A DNA stretch of 22,303 nt from CAYNFH01 sp964396385 (GCA_964396385.1 CAYNFH010000100.1:1-22303); one strand, 5' to 3'. Positions 6,148-13,738 are shown, numbered from the stretch's first letter. Notes: generated by a model from the sequence alone, not told the origin. A program made the numbers and translations.

Positions 6148-7454
6148 CCTTCTCGCGCCGCTGGTTCGTGCTCCTGGCGCTGGGAGGGATTCCGCTGCTG
6201 CTGAGCGGTTGGATTCCGGCCGCCGCTCGAATGGTCGTCCTGTGGGACGGGGCGCTGCTGGTGGCCACGCTGGCGGACTTCCTGCTGCTCCCATCGGCGC
6301 CTGAGTTCACGCTGGAGCGGGGCGTAGAGCCAGAGATATCGCTCGGCGCGGACAATCCGGTGCGGTTGGTGATACGCAACGGTTCGCGATGGCCATGGAG
6401 GGTGACCGTCCATGACGAGCCCCCCTCTGAGATGGAGAGCGACTTCCAAGACGCGGAGCTCAAGATCTCCCCGGGACAGCGCCGGGCGCTGACGTACCGC
6501 GTGCACCCCCGCCGCCGTGGCGACTTCCGGTTCGGTGACGCGTGGATGCGCGTGCGCGGCCGTTTTGGCCTGGTGAACCGGCAGCGGAGAGTGCCGCTCG
6601 CGCAGGGTGTGAAGGTCTATCCCAACCTGGTGGAGACGGCCAAATTTACGCTCATGGCCCGGCGAGGGCGGCTGCAGCACGTGGGAATCCGCGCGGCGCG
6701 ACTGGTGGGAGCGGGGCATGAATTCGAGTCGCTGCGGGACTACCAGCCGGACGACGACTACCGGCGCATAGACTGGAAGGCAACCGCCCGCCGTGGCAAG
6801 CTGATCAGCCGGCAGTACGAGGTGGAGCGGAGCCAGAACCTGGTGCTCGTCCTGGACGTCGGCCGTACCATGATGGCGGAGATCGACGGCATCGCCAAGC
6901 TGGACTACGCCATCAACGCCGCCCTGCTGCTCGCGTACGTCGCCACCGCCTCGGATGATAAGGTGGGCCTGCTGGTCTTCGCGGACACGGTACATACCTG
7001 GATCGCTCCCGCAAAGGGGCGGGCACAGGTCTACCGGATCCTCGACGCCTTATACAACGTACACGCCACCCTGGCGGAGTCGGACTATCAGGGCGCGTTC
7101 GGTTACCTGGCGTCGCGCTGGCGGCGACGGTCCCTCATGGTCTGCTTCACCGACCTGTGGGACCCGGACTCGTCCCGGCAGACGATGGCGCAGCTCTCGG
7201 CGCTCCAGCCCCGCCACCTGGTGGCCTGTGTAACCCTGATGGATACGAAGGTGCTCCGCCGCGTAGAGGCGCCGCTGGCCACCGCCACCGACATATTCGA
7301 GCAGGCGGTGGCGCTGCAGGTCCTGACAGATCGGGCACGCGCAACAGGCGAGCTCCGGCGGCGCGGCGTACTGGTGGTGGACTCCCCGGCGGAGAAGCTC
7401 TCCGCCGCCCTGGTCAACCGCTACCTGGAGGTGAAAGAGAAGTCAATGCTGTGA
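6144..7454 (+). CDS. DUF58 domain-containing membrane-anchored protein
   Basis: The 436-residue protein has two N-terminal membrane segments (about 8-24 and 30-48), a beta-rich middle, and the DUF58 signature near residues 200-245: YQPDDDYRRIDWKATARRGK, then RSQNLVLVLDVGRTM. The latter begins a von Willebrand A-like fold whose D-x-G-x-T replaces the canonical DxSxS metal site. DUF58 proteins usually work with MoxR AAA+ ATPases, in complexes thought to assemble or activate envelope proteins. The GTG at 6144 overlaps the upstream TGA as GTGA and gives a natural N-terminus. An in-frame ATG at 6084 would overlap the preceding gene by 64 bp. The 3' end overlaps the convergent SpoIIM-family gene by 41 bp. 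Confidence 0.92.
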   Translation: MTFSRRWFVLLALGGIPLLLSGWIPAAARMVVLWDGALLVATLADFLLLPSAPEFTLERGVEPEISLGADNPVRLVIRNGSRWPWRVTVHDEPPSEMESDFQDAELKISPGQRRALTYRVHPRRRGDFRFGDAWMRVRGRFGLVNRQRRVPLAQGVKVYPNLVETAKFTLMARRGRLQHVGIRAARLVGAGHEFESLRDYQPDDDYRRIDWKATARRGKLISRQYEVERSQNLVLVLDVGRTMMAEIDGIAKLDYAINAALLLAYVATASDDKVGLLVFADTVHTWIAPAKGRAQVYRILDALYNVHATLAESDYQGAFGYLASRWRRRSLMVCFTDLWDPDSSRQTMAQLSALQPRHLVACVTLMDTKVLRRVEAPLATATDIFEQAVALQVLTDRARATGELRRRGVLVVDSPAEKLSAALVNRYLEVKEKSML

Positions 7455-8379
7455 GTGGTTCTCTCCCTGCGAAGGAGAGCTTGAGCGGCGTAGGCAGGCG
7501 CGAGTGCGATAGGAACGCCTCGACCAGGCCCGCGAAGATGAGCAGGAAAATGCCGCCGATGATGAGCTGGACCGAGTCCCGGGCGGCGATGACCAGCGCG
7601 TCCCGCCTGCGGTAGGCCCCGGGCGCAAGGAGGGCCCAGCCAATGCTGAGTCCGGCAGCCGCGGCGAGACAGGTCTCCGAAAGCTCGACAATGCCGTGCG
7701 GAAGGATCTGCGGCCAGAAGTCCCGGTGCCTGTGCACTTCGCTCATCAGCGCGCTCATCGCTCCCAGCACAGCGCCGTTCTCAAATGTAATGTAGCCGGT
7801 AAGCAGGCCGCCCGTAATTCCCCCCGCGTAGGCCACCAGGCTCACCCGGATGTTGTTCTGCATGAGGAAGCTCGCCATGGCGGCAGCCTCCGCGTTGGGG
7901 ATCTTGCGGGTGGTCTTGCCTGTCTTCCAGTACTCCACCGAGTCATGCAGGGTGCTCCCCGGAGGCAGCAGGACATAGATGTTGTCCTCGGATTGAGACA
8001 CCATCACGTACCCCGCCGCGGCACCGACGGACAGCATGGCCACCGCGGCAGCGAAGAAGGCGAGCCTTCGACGGAACGCCCGCGGGAAGTCGTGGGTAAA
8101 GAAGCGCAGGAGTCCCTTCCAGGAGCGGGTATCCGTCTGGTAAAGCAGGGCGTAGGCCCGTGCGACGAGCTGGTTGATGTGCGTGACCAGCGCCGGGCTC
8201 ACGGCGTGGGCGCGCGCGTAGGCAAGGTCCGCGGCGGCGCGACGATAGAGGGGCCCCAGCGCCCGTAGCTCGTCACGGGTGAGGGAGCGGAGGCCCTGGC
8301 CAGCGCTGGCCTTCGCCAGGATCGCTCCGAGCCTGTCCCATAGCGCCCTGCGGCTCGCTACAAACCCTTTCTCGTCCAT
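7414..8379 (-). CDS. Stage II sporulation protein M (SpoIIM/DUF95) family membrane protein
   Basis: The 321-residue protein has a soluble N-terminal helix bundle (1-95), a basic FPRAFRRRL entry into the membrane and about four hydrophobic segments (104-127, 178-210, 234-252, 269-290). Family landmarks are N198-like FENGAVLGAM, HGIVELSE at 228-235 and FAGLVEAFLSHSRLP. In non-sporulating bacteria these proteins commonly accompany RDD, DUF58 and MoxR genes and are of unknown function; sporulation itself is not implied. Homologues usually carry a further membrane helix after the LP..K segment, which here gives way to a hydrophilic tail within the DUF58 overlap. The ATG at 8377-8379 lacks a Shine-Dalgarno but has a -10-like GATAAT 7 nt upstream. 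Confidence 0.9.
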   Translation of the reverse strand: MDEKGFVASRRALWDRLGAILAKASAGQGLRSLTRDELRALGPLYRRAAADLAYARAHAVSPALVTHINQLVARAYALLYQTDTRSWKGLLRFFTHDFPRAFRRRLAFFAAAVAMLSVGAAAGYVMVSQSEDNIYVLLPPGSTLHDSVEYWKTGKTTRKIPNAEAAAMASFLMQNNIRVSLVAYAGGITGGLLTGYITFENGAVLGAMSALMSEVHRHRDFWPQILPHGIVELSETCLAAAAGLSIGWALLAPGAYRRRDALVIAARDSVQLIIGGIFLLIFAGLVEAFLSHSRLPTPLKLSFAGREPLTALTSLSPPGSG

Positions 8380-8385
8380 GGCGGC

Positions 8386-8392
8386 TATTATC
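8386..8392. promoter_or_regulatory. Symmetric -10 element shared by divergent SpoIIM and RDD genes
   Basis: The 7 bp TATTATC reads as TATTAT on the plus strand (8386-8391) and GATAAT on the minus strand (8392-8387). Only 15 bp separate the two start codons (8379 and 8395). On the minus strand the box lies 7 nt from the ATG, ideal for a leaderless mRNA. On the plus strand it lies only 3 nt from the ATG, a poorer fit. No convincing -35 is visible for either direction, and any would have to lie inside the opposite coding sequence. Confidence 0.55.
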
Positions 8393-8394
8393 TC

Positions 8395-9201
8395 ATGTCA
8401 CGACGGATTCAGATAGTCACCCCGGAGAACATCGAGGTTACGTACGAGCTCGCGGGGATGGGCTCGCGGTATGTGGCCGTACTGGTGGACCATCTGCTCC
8501 AGATCCTGCTCGTGCTGCTGGTCTCGCTGGCAGCGGGCCTCCTCCTGGGAGCGGCCAGCCCGTTCGGCCGGGTTGTGGCCGGGACCGCTTCCGGCTACGT
8601 GCAGGCCCTCGTGGGCCTCATCGTCTTCTTCATCATCTTCGGCTACTTCGCCGCATTCGAGATCCTGTGGGCGGGCCGTACGCCGGGCAAGCGGCTCGCC
8701 GGCCTGCGCGTGGTGCGAGACGGCGGGTACCCCATCGACCCTTACTCCGCCATTGCCCGGAACCTTATCCGGATCATCGACTTTCTTCCGGCCGCGTACG
8801 GCGTGGGCCTCATCTCGATCTTCATCAGCGACCGCTACAAGCGGCTGGGCGACCATGCGGCCGGCACGCTGGTCATCAAAGAGCGCTCGCCATCCGTGCT
8901 TGGGGAGCGGCCGCGCGTGCCCGCTTCACCGAACGTCGTCCATCTGACGGCTTTCGTGAAGAGCGTAGACGCGGTTACCCCGGAGGAGTTCAGGGCAATC
9001 CACCGATTCGTGCAGCGCCGCCACGACCTGGACCTGCCCGTACAGGCTTTCTATGCCATGCGGATCGCCTACCCGCTCATCCAGCGGCTGGAGCTGGATC
9101 CGCCGCTCAGAGCCCAGATCCACTACGCCGACCTGCTGGAGGCCATCGAGCGCAAGTACGCGGAGGAGCGGGGGGTGCTGGAGGGGACTACCCTGGAGTG
9201 A
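8395..9201 (+). CDS. RDD family membrane protein
   Basis: The 268-residue protein has the RDD fold in residues 20-162: the first arginine and aspartate in GSRYVAVLVDHLL (R25, D32), two or three membrane segments (about 31-54, 68-92, 125-145), the TPGKRLAGLRVV loop (96-107) and DRYKRLGDHAAGTLVI (146-161). A soluble C-terminal extension of about 100 residues (Pro-rich linker, then a helical domain starting FVKSVDAVTPEEF) is typical of RDD proteins beside SpoIIM. Function is unknown; some RDD proteins are ion transporters. It is divergent from the SpoIIM gene with a 15-bp gap. Its TGA stop (9199-9201) lies in the left arm of the octamer element at 9195-9275. Confidence 0.92.
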   Translation: MSRRIQIVTPENIEVTYELAGMGSRYVAVLVDHLLQILLVLLVSLAAGLLLGAASPFGRVVAGTASGYVQALVGLIVFFIIFGYFAAFEILWAGRTPGKRLAGLRVVRDGGYPIDPYSAIARNLIRIIDFLPAAYGVGLISIFISDRYKRLGDHAAGTLVIKERSPSVLGERPRVPASPNVVHLTAFVKSVDAVTPEEFRAIHRFVQRRHDLDLPVQAFYAMRIAYPLIQRLELDPPLRAQIHYADLLEAIERKYAEERGVLEGTTLE

Positions 9202-9275
9202 TGGAGTGGTGGAGTAGTGGGGTCCGGAATCCGGATCCGGGCCAGCACTCCATCACTCCATCACTCCATTACTCC
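9195..9275. repeat. Paired-arm octamer repeat element, likely bidirectional terminator
   Basis: The left arm has GGAGTGAT, GGAGTGGT, GGAGTAGT (9195-9218); the centre (9219-9246) contains TCCGGAATCCGGATCCGG; the right arm has ACTCCATC, ACTCCATC, ACTCCATT, ACTCC (9247-9275). The right arm is the inverse complement of the left apart from a few changes, so a long stem can form. It spans the stop codons of the convergent RDD and phosphoglycerate mutase genes, the place where a two-way terminator would be expected. Confidence 0.92.
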
Positions 9276-10465
9276 TACCTCCGCCGGCTGAACAGCTCGT
9301 CTATCAGCCGGTAACCTTCCTCTATGTGGGGCACGTGCTCCTGGGCGGCGCGCTCGTCGTAAGGCGCCCGGGAGCCGCTGCCCCCGCGGGAGTCGAAGAG
9401 GAGGTAGGGCACCGGCATCGCCTTGTGGCCGCGGGTCGCGATGGGCGTGGCGTGGTCCGGGACCACCAGCAGCCGGAAGTCGTCCAGCTTCTTCAGGCCG
9501 TCCAGCAGCGTGCCCACCACAAGCTGGTCGATGCTCTCGATGGCCTTGATCTTCTCATCGATACTGCCGGCGTGGCCGGCCTCATCCGGCGCCTCCACGT
9601 GCACCCAGACGAAGTCGTGACGGTCCAGCGCGGCGACGGCGTACCGCCCCTTGGCGTAGTAGTCCGTATCGAAGTAGCCGGTCGCCCCAGGCACGTTGAC
9701 CACCTCGAGGCCTGTGAGTCGGCCGAGACCCCGAATTACACCTACGGCGGCGATGACGGCGCCCGTCATGCCGCGCCGCTGGAAGAAGGACGGCAGACGG
9801 GGCGCCCTCCCCTGTCCCCACGGCCAGAGCATATTGGCCGGCGGCTTGCCCTCATCCCGGCGCTTCCGGTTGAAGGGCAGGTTGTCCAGAAGCTCCAGCG
9901 AATCCCAGATCAGACCCCTCAGCCGGGACTCGCCTTCGCCGGCCGGCAGAATCTCCTCCAGCGGCCGGTCCATGTTCTCGTGGGGCGCGTGCGTCACTAC
10001 GTCCAGCGGACCGTCGTTCCAGAGCAGAATGTGCCGGTAGGACACTCCGGGGAAGAGGTGCATCTGCCTGGTGCCGAGCTTCTTGCCGGCCAGCTCGATG
10101 AGCGGGCGCGCCTCCTCGGTGGTGATATGTCCGGCGCTGTAGTCCACCAGCCGCTCCCCATCCGTGGAGATGAGCGAGCAGCGGAACGCCACGTCCCGAT
10201 CCGCCATCGGGATCTCCATGGCGGCGGCCTCGATGGGACCGCGCCCCGTGTAGTACTCCAGGGGGTCGTAGCCCAGCAGCGCCATGTTGGCGGCATCGCT
10301 GCCGGGGTACATACCGGGTGGAGTGACGTCGACCACGCCCACGATTCCGCGCCGGGCCAGGTCATCCAGGTAGGGCTTGCGGGCGACCTCCATCGGCGTT
10401 TTGCCGTCGAGGTCCGCCAGCGGCTCATCCGCCATGCCGTCGGGTACGATGAGGATGTACTTCAT
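9275..10465 (-). CDS. Cofactor-independent phosphoglycerate mutase, archaeal type / putative homoserine kinase
   Basis: The 396-residue protein belongs to the alkaline-phosphatase superfamily. Metal-site aspartate D9 lies in IVPDGMAD, the nucleophile S56 in MYPGSDAANMALLGYDP, and later ligands in VHVEAPDEAGH and VPDHATPI. YYTGRGPIEAAAM and SAGHITTEEA are family landmarks. The length and the segments AFRCSLIS, GVSYRHILLW and LWPWGQGRAPRLPSF match the branch annotated in many bacteria as a proposed homoserine kinase, so the product is either an ApgM-type mutase (2-phosphoglycerate/3-phosphoglycerate) or a threonine-pathway kinase. No threonine gene is adjacent to decide. The ATG at 10463-10465 starts the conserved MKYILIVPDG; the frame is open further upstream only as antisense to the HyuB gene. 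No Shine-Dalgarno is visible. Confidence 0.92.
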   Translation of the reverse strand: MKYILIVPDGMADEPLADLDGKTPMEVARKPYLDDLARRGIVGVVDVTPPGMYPGSDAANMALLGYDPLEYYTGRGPIEAAAMEIPMADRDVAFRCSLISTDGERLVDYSAGHITTEEARPLIELAGKKLGTRQMHLFPGVSYRHILLWNDGPLDVVTHAPHENMDRPLEEILPAGEGESRLRGLIWDSLELLDNLPFNRKRRDEGKPPANMLWPWGQGRAPRLPSFFQRRGMTGAVIAAVGVIRGLGRLTGLEVVNVPGATGYFDTDYYAKGRYAVAALDRHDFVWVHVEAPDEAGHAGSIDEKIKAIESIDQLVVGTLLDGLKKLDDFRLLVVPDHATPIATRGHKAMPVPYLLFDSRGGSGSRAPYDERAAQEHVPHIEEGYRLIDELFSRRR

Positions 10466-10474
10466 GAAGGTCAG

Positions 10475-10527
10475 GGTTGATGGTTGATGGTTGATGGACC
10501 CGATTCCGGATTCATCCTTCATCCTTC
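10475..10527. repeat. Paired-arm heptamer repeat element in a divergent promoter region
   Basis: The left arm has three GGTTGAT units (10475-10495) plus GG; the centre is ACCCGATTCCGGA; the right arm has two TTCATCC units (10511-10524) plus TTC. The right unit read on the minus strand is GGATGAA, related to the left unit. The element occupies most of the 75-bp gap between the divergent phosphoglycerate mutase-like and HyuB genes, so it must lie in or next to their promoters. A weak -10-like AATACT (10530-10535) follows, 5 nt before the HyuB ATG. Confidence 0.88.
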
Positions 10528-10540
10528 GTAATACTACCCC

Positions 10541-12307
10541 ATGCCCACGTTTGACCCCATCCAGGTAGAGGTCTGGCGGCACCTGTTCGCCTCGATCGCG
10601 GAGGAGATGGGCGCGGCGCTGGAGCGCACCGGCTTCTCTCCTAACATCAAGGAGCGGCGGGACCATTCCTGTGCCCTGTTCGACGCCGAAGGCCGGCTGC
10701 TCGCGCAGGCAGCGCACATCCCGGTCCACCTGGGGGCCATGCCGCTCATGATGGAGCGGCTCCGCCATGAGGTGCCCTGGCGGCCCGGTTCCATGTGGCT
10801 CTGCAACGACCCCCAGCACGGCGGCACCCACCTCCCGGACCTCACTCTCGTTATGCCTGTGTTTGATGAGCGGGCGAGGGGGCGAGCGGGAGAGCGCGCG
10901 AATCCAGAGTCCGAGCGGCGGTCCGAAGTCCGGGGTCCGAAGTCCGCCGCCGGTTCCCACGACTCACGACTCACGACTCACGACTCCGCCCTTCTAGGCT
11001 TCACCGCTAACCGCGCGCACCACGCGGACATCGGTGGGATGGCGCCTGGATCGCTGCCGCTGAGCACCGAGCTGTTCCACGAGGGGCTGATCATTCCGCC
11101 GGTGCGACTGGTGGCTGGAGGGCGGCTCCGCGAGGACGTAGCCGCCCTGGTCTGCGCCAACTCGCGGACGCCCCGCGAGCGGAGGGGCGATCTGGCCGCG
11201 CAGGTTGCGGCAAACCGCACCGGCGCGCGCAGGCTCCAGGAGCTGTTCGCGCGCTACGGCGAGGAGGAGGTCAAGCGGCGCGCGGAGGAGGCGCGACGGT
11301 ACTCGCAGGCCGCCATCCGGCGCACGCTGGCCCAGGGGCTGGAGGGCGTCTATTCGCACGAGGAGCTGCTGGACGACGATGGGCTCGGCCACGTGGATCT
11401 GCCTATCCGGGTAACCGTGACGCTGCGGGACGGCCGCGTGACGTTCGACTTCACCGGCACGGCGCCGGAGACGGAAGGATCGGTCAACGCCACGGAGGCG
11501 GTGGCGCGCTCCGCGTGCTACTACGTGGTGCGCTGCCTCGTCGGCGAGGAGATCCCCATGAACGAGGGGGCTTTCGCGCCGGTGGAGGTGATCGCGCCAC
11601 CGGGCACGCTGGTGAACGCGCGCTTCCCGCGGGCGGTGGCGGCCGGCAACGTGGAGACCTCCCAGCGGATTGTGGACGCGCTGCTGGGCGCGCTGGCGCC
11701 CGCATTTCCGAACCGCATCCCGGCCTGCAGCCAGGGCACCATGAACAACGTGACCATCGGCGGCCTGGACCCCTTCCGCGGAGGGGGGTTTGCCTACTAC
11801 GAGACCATCTGCGGCGGGGCGGGCGGCTCCTCGGACGCGCCCGGAGCGCACGCGGTGCATACGCACATGACCAACACGCGCAACACGCCCATCGAGGCGC
11901 TGGAGATGCACTACCCGCTGCGCGTGCGCGAGTACCGGCTGCGGGAAGGGTCCGGCGGCGCGGGCGAGCACCCCGGTGGCGACGGCGTAGTCCGCAGCAT
12001 GGAGCTGCTGGCGCCAGCCCGGGTCTCGCTGCTGACGGAGCGTCGCCGCCACGCCCCACCCGGCCTTGGCGGCGGTCCCGGCGCCCCGGGCGTCAACCGT
12101 CTCCTCACCGCGGATGGCGGGGAATCCGCCCTGCCCCCCAAAGCCAGCCTCTCCTGCGAAGCCGGCTCCGTCGTCACCATCGAGACCCCTGGCGGCGGCG
12201 GCTGGTCACGTAGACACGTAGATAGGCCGCGTTCACTTGCGTTCATTCGCGGCCAACATCCCCGGCTTGCGGTGGCGGCGCAGGTCCCAGCGGACCACAT
12301 AGACTAG
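10541..12307 (+). CDS. Hydantoinase B / 5-oxoprolinase subunit (HyuB family)
   Basis: The 588-residue protein is a HyuB-family subunit of ATP-dependent hydantoinase, N-methylhydantoinase or acetophenone carboxylase-type enzymes, which act on cyclic amides or related ketones with a HyuA partner. Landmarks include FSPNIKERRDHSCALFD, WLCNDPQHGGTHLPDLT, GFTANRAHHADIGG, MTNTRNTPIEALE and the terminal VVTIETPGGGGW. No hyuA lies in the window. Two stretches are foreign to the family: residues about 110-150 (ERARGRAGER... to ...LTTHDSA), encoded by a tandem-repeat element, and about 33 residues after GGGGW, partly encoded by another. Without them the length would be near 515, usual for HyuB. The ATG at 10541 begins the family-typical DPIQVEVWRHLF; no Shine-Dalgarno is present. 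The 3' end overlaps the DUF4349 gene by 75 bp. Confidence 0.9.
   Translation: MPTFDPIQVEVWRHLFASIAEEMGAALERTGFSPNIKERRDHSCALFDAEGRLLAQAAHIPVHLGAMPLMMERLRHEVPWRPGSMWLCNDPQHGGTHLPDLTLVMPVFDERARGRAGERANPESERRSEVRGPKSAAGSHDSRLTTHDSALLGFTANRAHHADIGGMAPGSLPLSTELFHEGLIIPPVRLVAGGRLREDVAALVCANSRTPRERRGDLAAQVAANRTGARRLQELFARYGEEEVKRRAEEARRYSQAAIRRTLAQGLEGVYSHEELLDDDGLGHVDLPIRVTVTLRDGRVTFDFTGTAPETEGSVNATEAVARSACYYVVRCLVGEEIPMNEGAFAPVEVIAPPGTLVNARFPRAVAAGNVETSQRIVDALLGALAPAFPNRIPACSQGTMNNVTIGGLDPFRGGGFAYYETICGGAGGSSDAPGAHAVHTHMTNTRNTPIEALEMHYPLRVREYRLREGSGGAGEHPGGDGVVRSMELLAPARVSLLTERRRHAPPGLGGGPGAPGVNRLLTADGGESALPPKASLSCEAGSVVTIETPGGGGWSRRHVDRPRSLAFIRGQHPRLAVAAQVPADHID
10868..10985. repeat. Paired-arm tandem repeat element inserted in frame in HyuB gene
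   Basis: The left arm has four 8-bp units of the type GAGCGGGC (10868-10899); the centre (10900-10957) contains GAATCC and repeated GTCCGAAGTCC; the right arm has four perfect CACGACT heptamers (10958-10985). It has no stop codon in the HyuB frame and adds about 40 residues between VMPVFDE and LLGFTANRAHHAD, which are close together in homologues. Unlike the other elements, the two arms here are not complementary. Confidence 0.9.
12207..12253. repeat. Paired-arm repeat element at the convergent 3' ends of HyuB and DUF4349
   Basis: The left arm has two CACGTAGA units (12207-12222); after TAGGCCG the right arm has two 10-bp units, CGTTCACTTG and CGTTCATTCG (about 12230-12249). The element lies at the natural end of HyuB (just after the GGGGW codons) and supplies its last residues. 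On the minus strand it supplies the final codons of DUF4349 (AANERK and stop). It is the shortest and least regular of the elements. Confidence 0.65.
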
Positions 12308-13231
12308 AGCCAGCAGCGGCGGCAGCCAGACGACGGCCCAGACCGCGAGCCAGATGACGGCCGACAACAGGCCGTTGCCGAACTCCACCAGGCTGCGAGT
12401 GGCGTCCGTAAAGACCCGGCCGGCGCTGTAGTGCTCCGGAGGTGTGATCGCCTGCGCGCGCGCCGCCTCCTTGAGCGTGGCGGTGATGGTGGAAAAGGCC
12501 ACCCGGTGGCCCAGGTATCGTAAGCGCCCTTGCAGCCGCTCTATCTCCTGCCGAACGCGGTTCAGCTCCTTCTCCACCAAGAGCGTGTCAGCGAGGCGGC
12601 CGGTCTGGGAGAGGTGGGCTAAGAGGCGCTCCTCCGTGCGCTGCAGGTTGCGCAGCGTGGAGGAGGAATCCACGTACTCCTCCGTTACGTCCTCGGCGTC
12701 CACCTGCCGGTCCAGCACCCTGCCCAAGCCGTCCAGGGTGTCCAGGGTGCCATTGAGGCGCGTGTAGGGCACGCGGACCTGAAGCTCCACCTGGCGGGCT
12801 CCCAGAGCGTCGACGGACTCGTGCATTCCGGCCATGTAACCGCCCTCTTGCCGGACGTCGTTGGTGAGGGCCTCCTCCGCCTTGCGCACGTCCTTGACCT
12901 CTACGGTGACGGTGGCGTTCCGGATAAGGTACCCGTCTGGCTGGCTGTCCGCAATGAGTTCCAGCCGCGGCCCTCCTCCCGCCTCACCGTTCGGCCCCTT
13001 CATCATCTGCCCCATGCGACCGCCCCCGCCACTTTGCGGCGCTATTGCGCCGCCCATCGCCATCGCAGGCACTGAAGCGCGGGCCTCACTCCCTCCTGCA
13101 GCAGGCGCCATATTGACAGCCGGACTGGATGCGGTCTTCGAGCCCTCGCCCGCATAGTCGGCGGACCTGTCGCAGCCAGCCAGTGCGACCAGCGAAACCA
13201 GAACGAACGCCGGGCAAGCCATTCTCTTCAT
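12233..13231 (-). CDS. DUF4349 domain-containing lipoprotein
   Basis: The 332-residue protein has a lipoprotein signal (MKRMACPAFVLVSLVALAGC, lipobox L-A-G-C with C20), a low-complexity Ala/Gly/Met linker (about 25-85), the DUF4349 domain starting near LIRNATVTVEVKDVRKAEEAL, and a coiled coil around residues 190-245 (RNLQRTEERLLAHL...LVEKELNRVRQEIERLQGRL). A C-terminal membrane helix (about 287-313) is followed by a basic tail. The family is widespread and uncharacterised. With both a lipid anchor and a C-terminal helix it should sit in the cytoplasmic membrane with its domain outside. The ATG at 13229-13231 has an AGGAGG ribosome site 7-8 nt upstream. The last residues derive from a repeat element. 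Confidence 0.92.
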   Translation of the reverse strand: MKRMACPAFVLVSLVALAGCDRSADYAGEGSKTASSPAVNMAPAAGGSEARASVPAMAMGGAIAPQSGGGGRMGQMMKGPNGEAGGGPRLELIADSQPDGYLIRNATVTVEVKDVRKAEEALTNDVRQEGGYMAGMHESVDALGARQVELQVRVPYTRLNGTLDTLDGLGRVLDRQVDAEDVTEEYVDSSSTLRNLQRTEERLLAHLSQTGRLADTLLVEKELNRVRQEIERLQGRLRYLGHRVAFSTITATLKEAARAQAITPPEHYSAGRVFTDATRSLVEFGNGLLSAVIWLAVWAVVWLPPLLALVYVVRWDLRRHRKPGMLAANERK

Positions 13232-13706
13232 CGTGCGACCTCCTGGGCTTTGTGCCTTCTTGCCCGTTTAGTCTCACCCGCCCCGAAAAGAGTTCAGTGC
13301 GGTCGTCACGATCGGCCCGCTCGCCGCTCCTTTCGGCGCAGAGGTCCCCCCATTCCGTAGGAGAGGACCACCTCGTCCCAGGGCGGACGTTTCTGTTCCC
13401 GGCCATCGTAGCTGTTCGGATCCCAGCAGCCGCGCTTCGCGCGGGCAGCCGGCCCAGAGGAATCTTCTATGAGCCTGCCAATCTGCTTGCCAAGCTGCAT
13501 GCCGGGAGCAATGCCAAACGCGGGGCAGCAGCCGGCCCGCGGGAACTGTCCCGAAGGGACGGTCGCGGTTCCGGCGCTGCCTGCGCAGCCCGCAAAGCGG
13601 CTCGTTATGAGGGGAGGCTGAGGGGGCGAATGAAGCCCCTCAGCGGGAGCACGAGGGCAGAGCCCTCGGAATCCGCAGGAGCCTGAGGGCAAGTGTGGCG
13701 CTGCCG

Positions 13707-13738
13707 CGCCGAATTTGAGACAATGTCTCACTCCGGCG
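13707..13738. promoter_or_regulatory. Palindrome TGAGACA-A-TGTCTCA with flanking CGCCG/CGGCG
   Basis: Two 7-bp arms around a single A (13716-13730) form a perfect dyad, itself flanked by CGCCG (13707-13711) and CGGCG (13734-13738). The near-zero spacer favours binding by a dimeric protein over an RNA hairpin. It lies about 175 bp before the SnoaL-like gene. No regulator gene is nearby and the role is unknown. Confidence 0.4.

Noticed and set aside
7414..8379. Evidence that the host forms spores
   Set aside because: SpoIIM-family proteins are common in non-sporulating bacteria beside RDD and DUF58 genes; no other sporulation gene is present.
10466..10960. Upstream extension of the phosphoglycerate mutase-like frame
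   Set aside because: The extra 165 codons are antisense to HyuB and cross the heptamer element. The family N-terminus MKYILIVPDG starts exactly at 10465.
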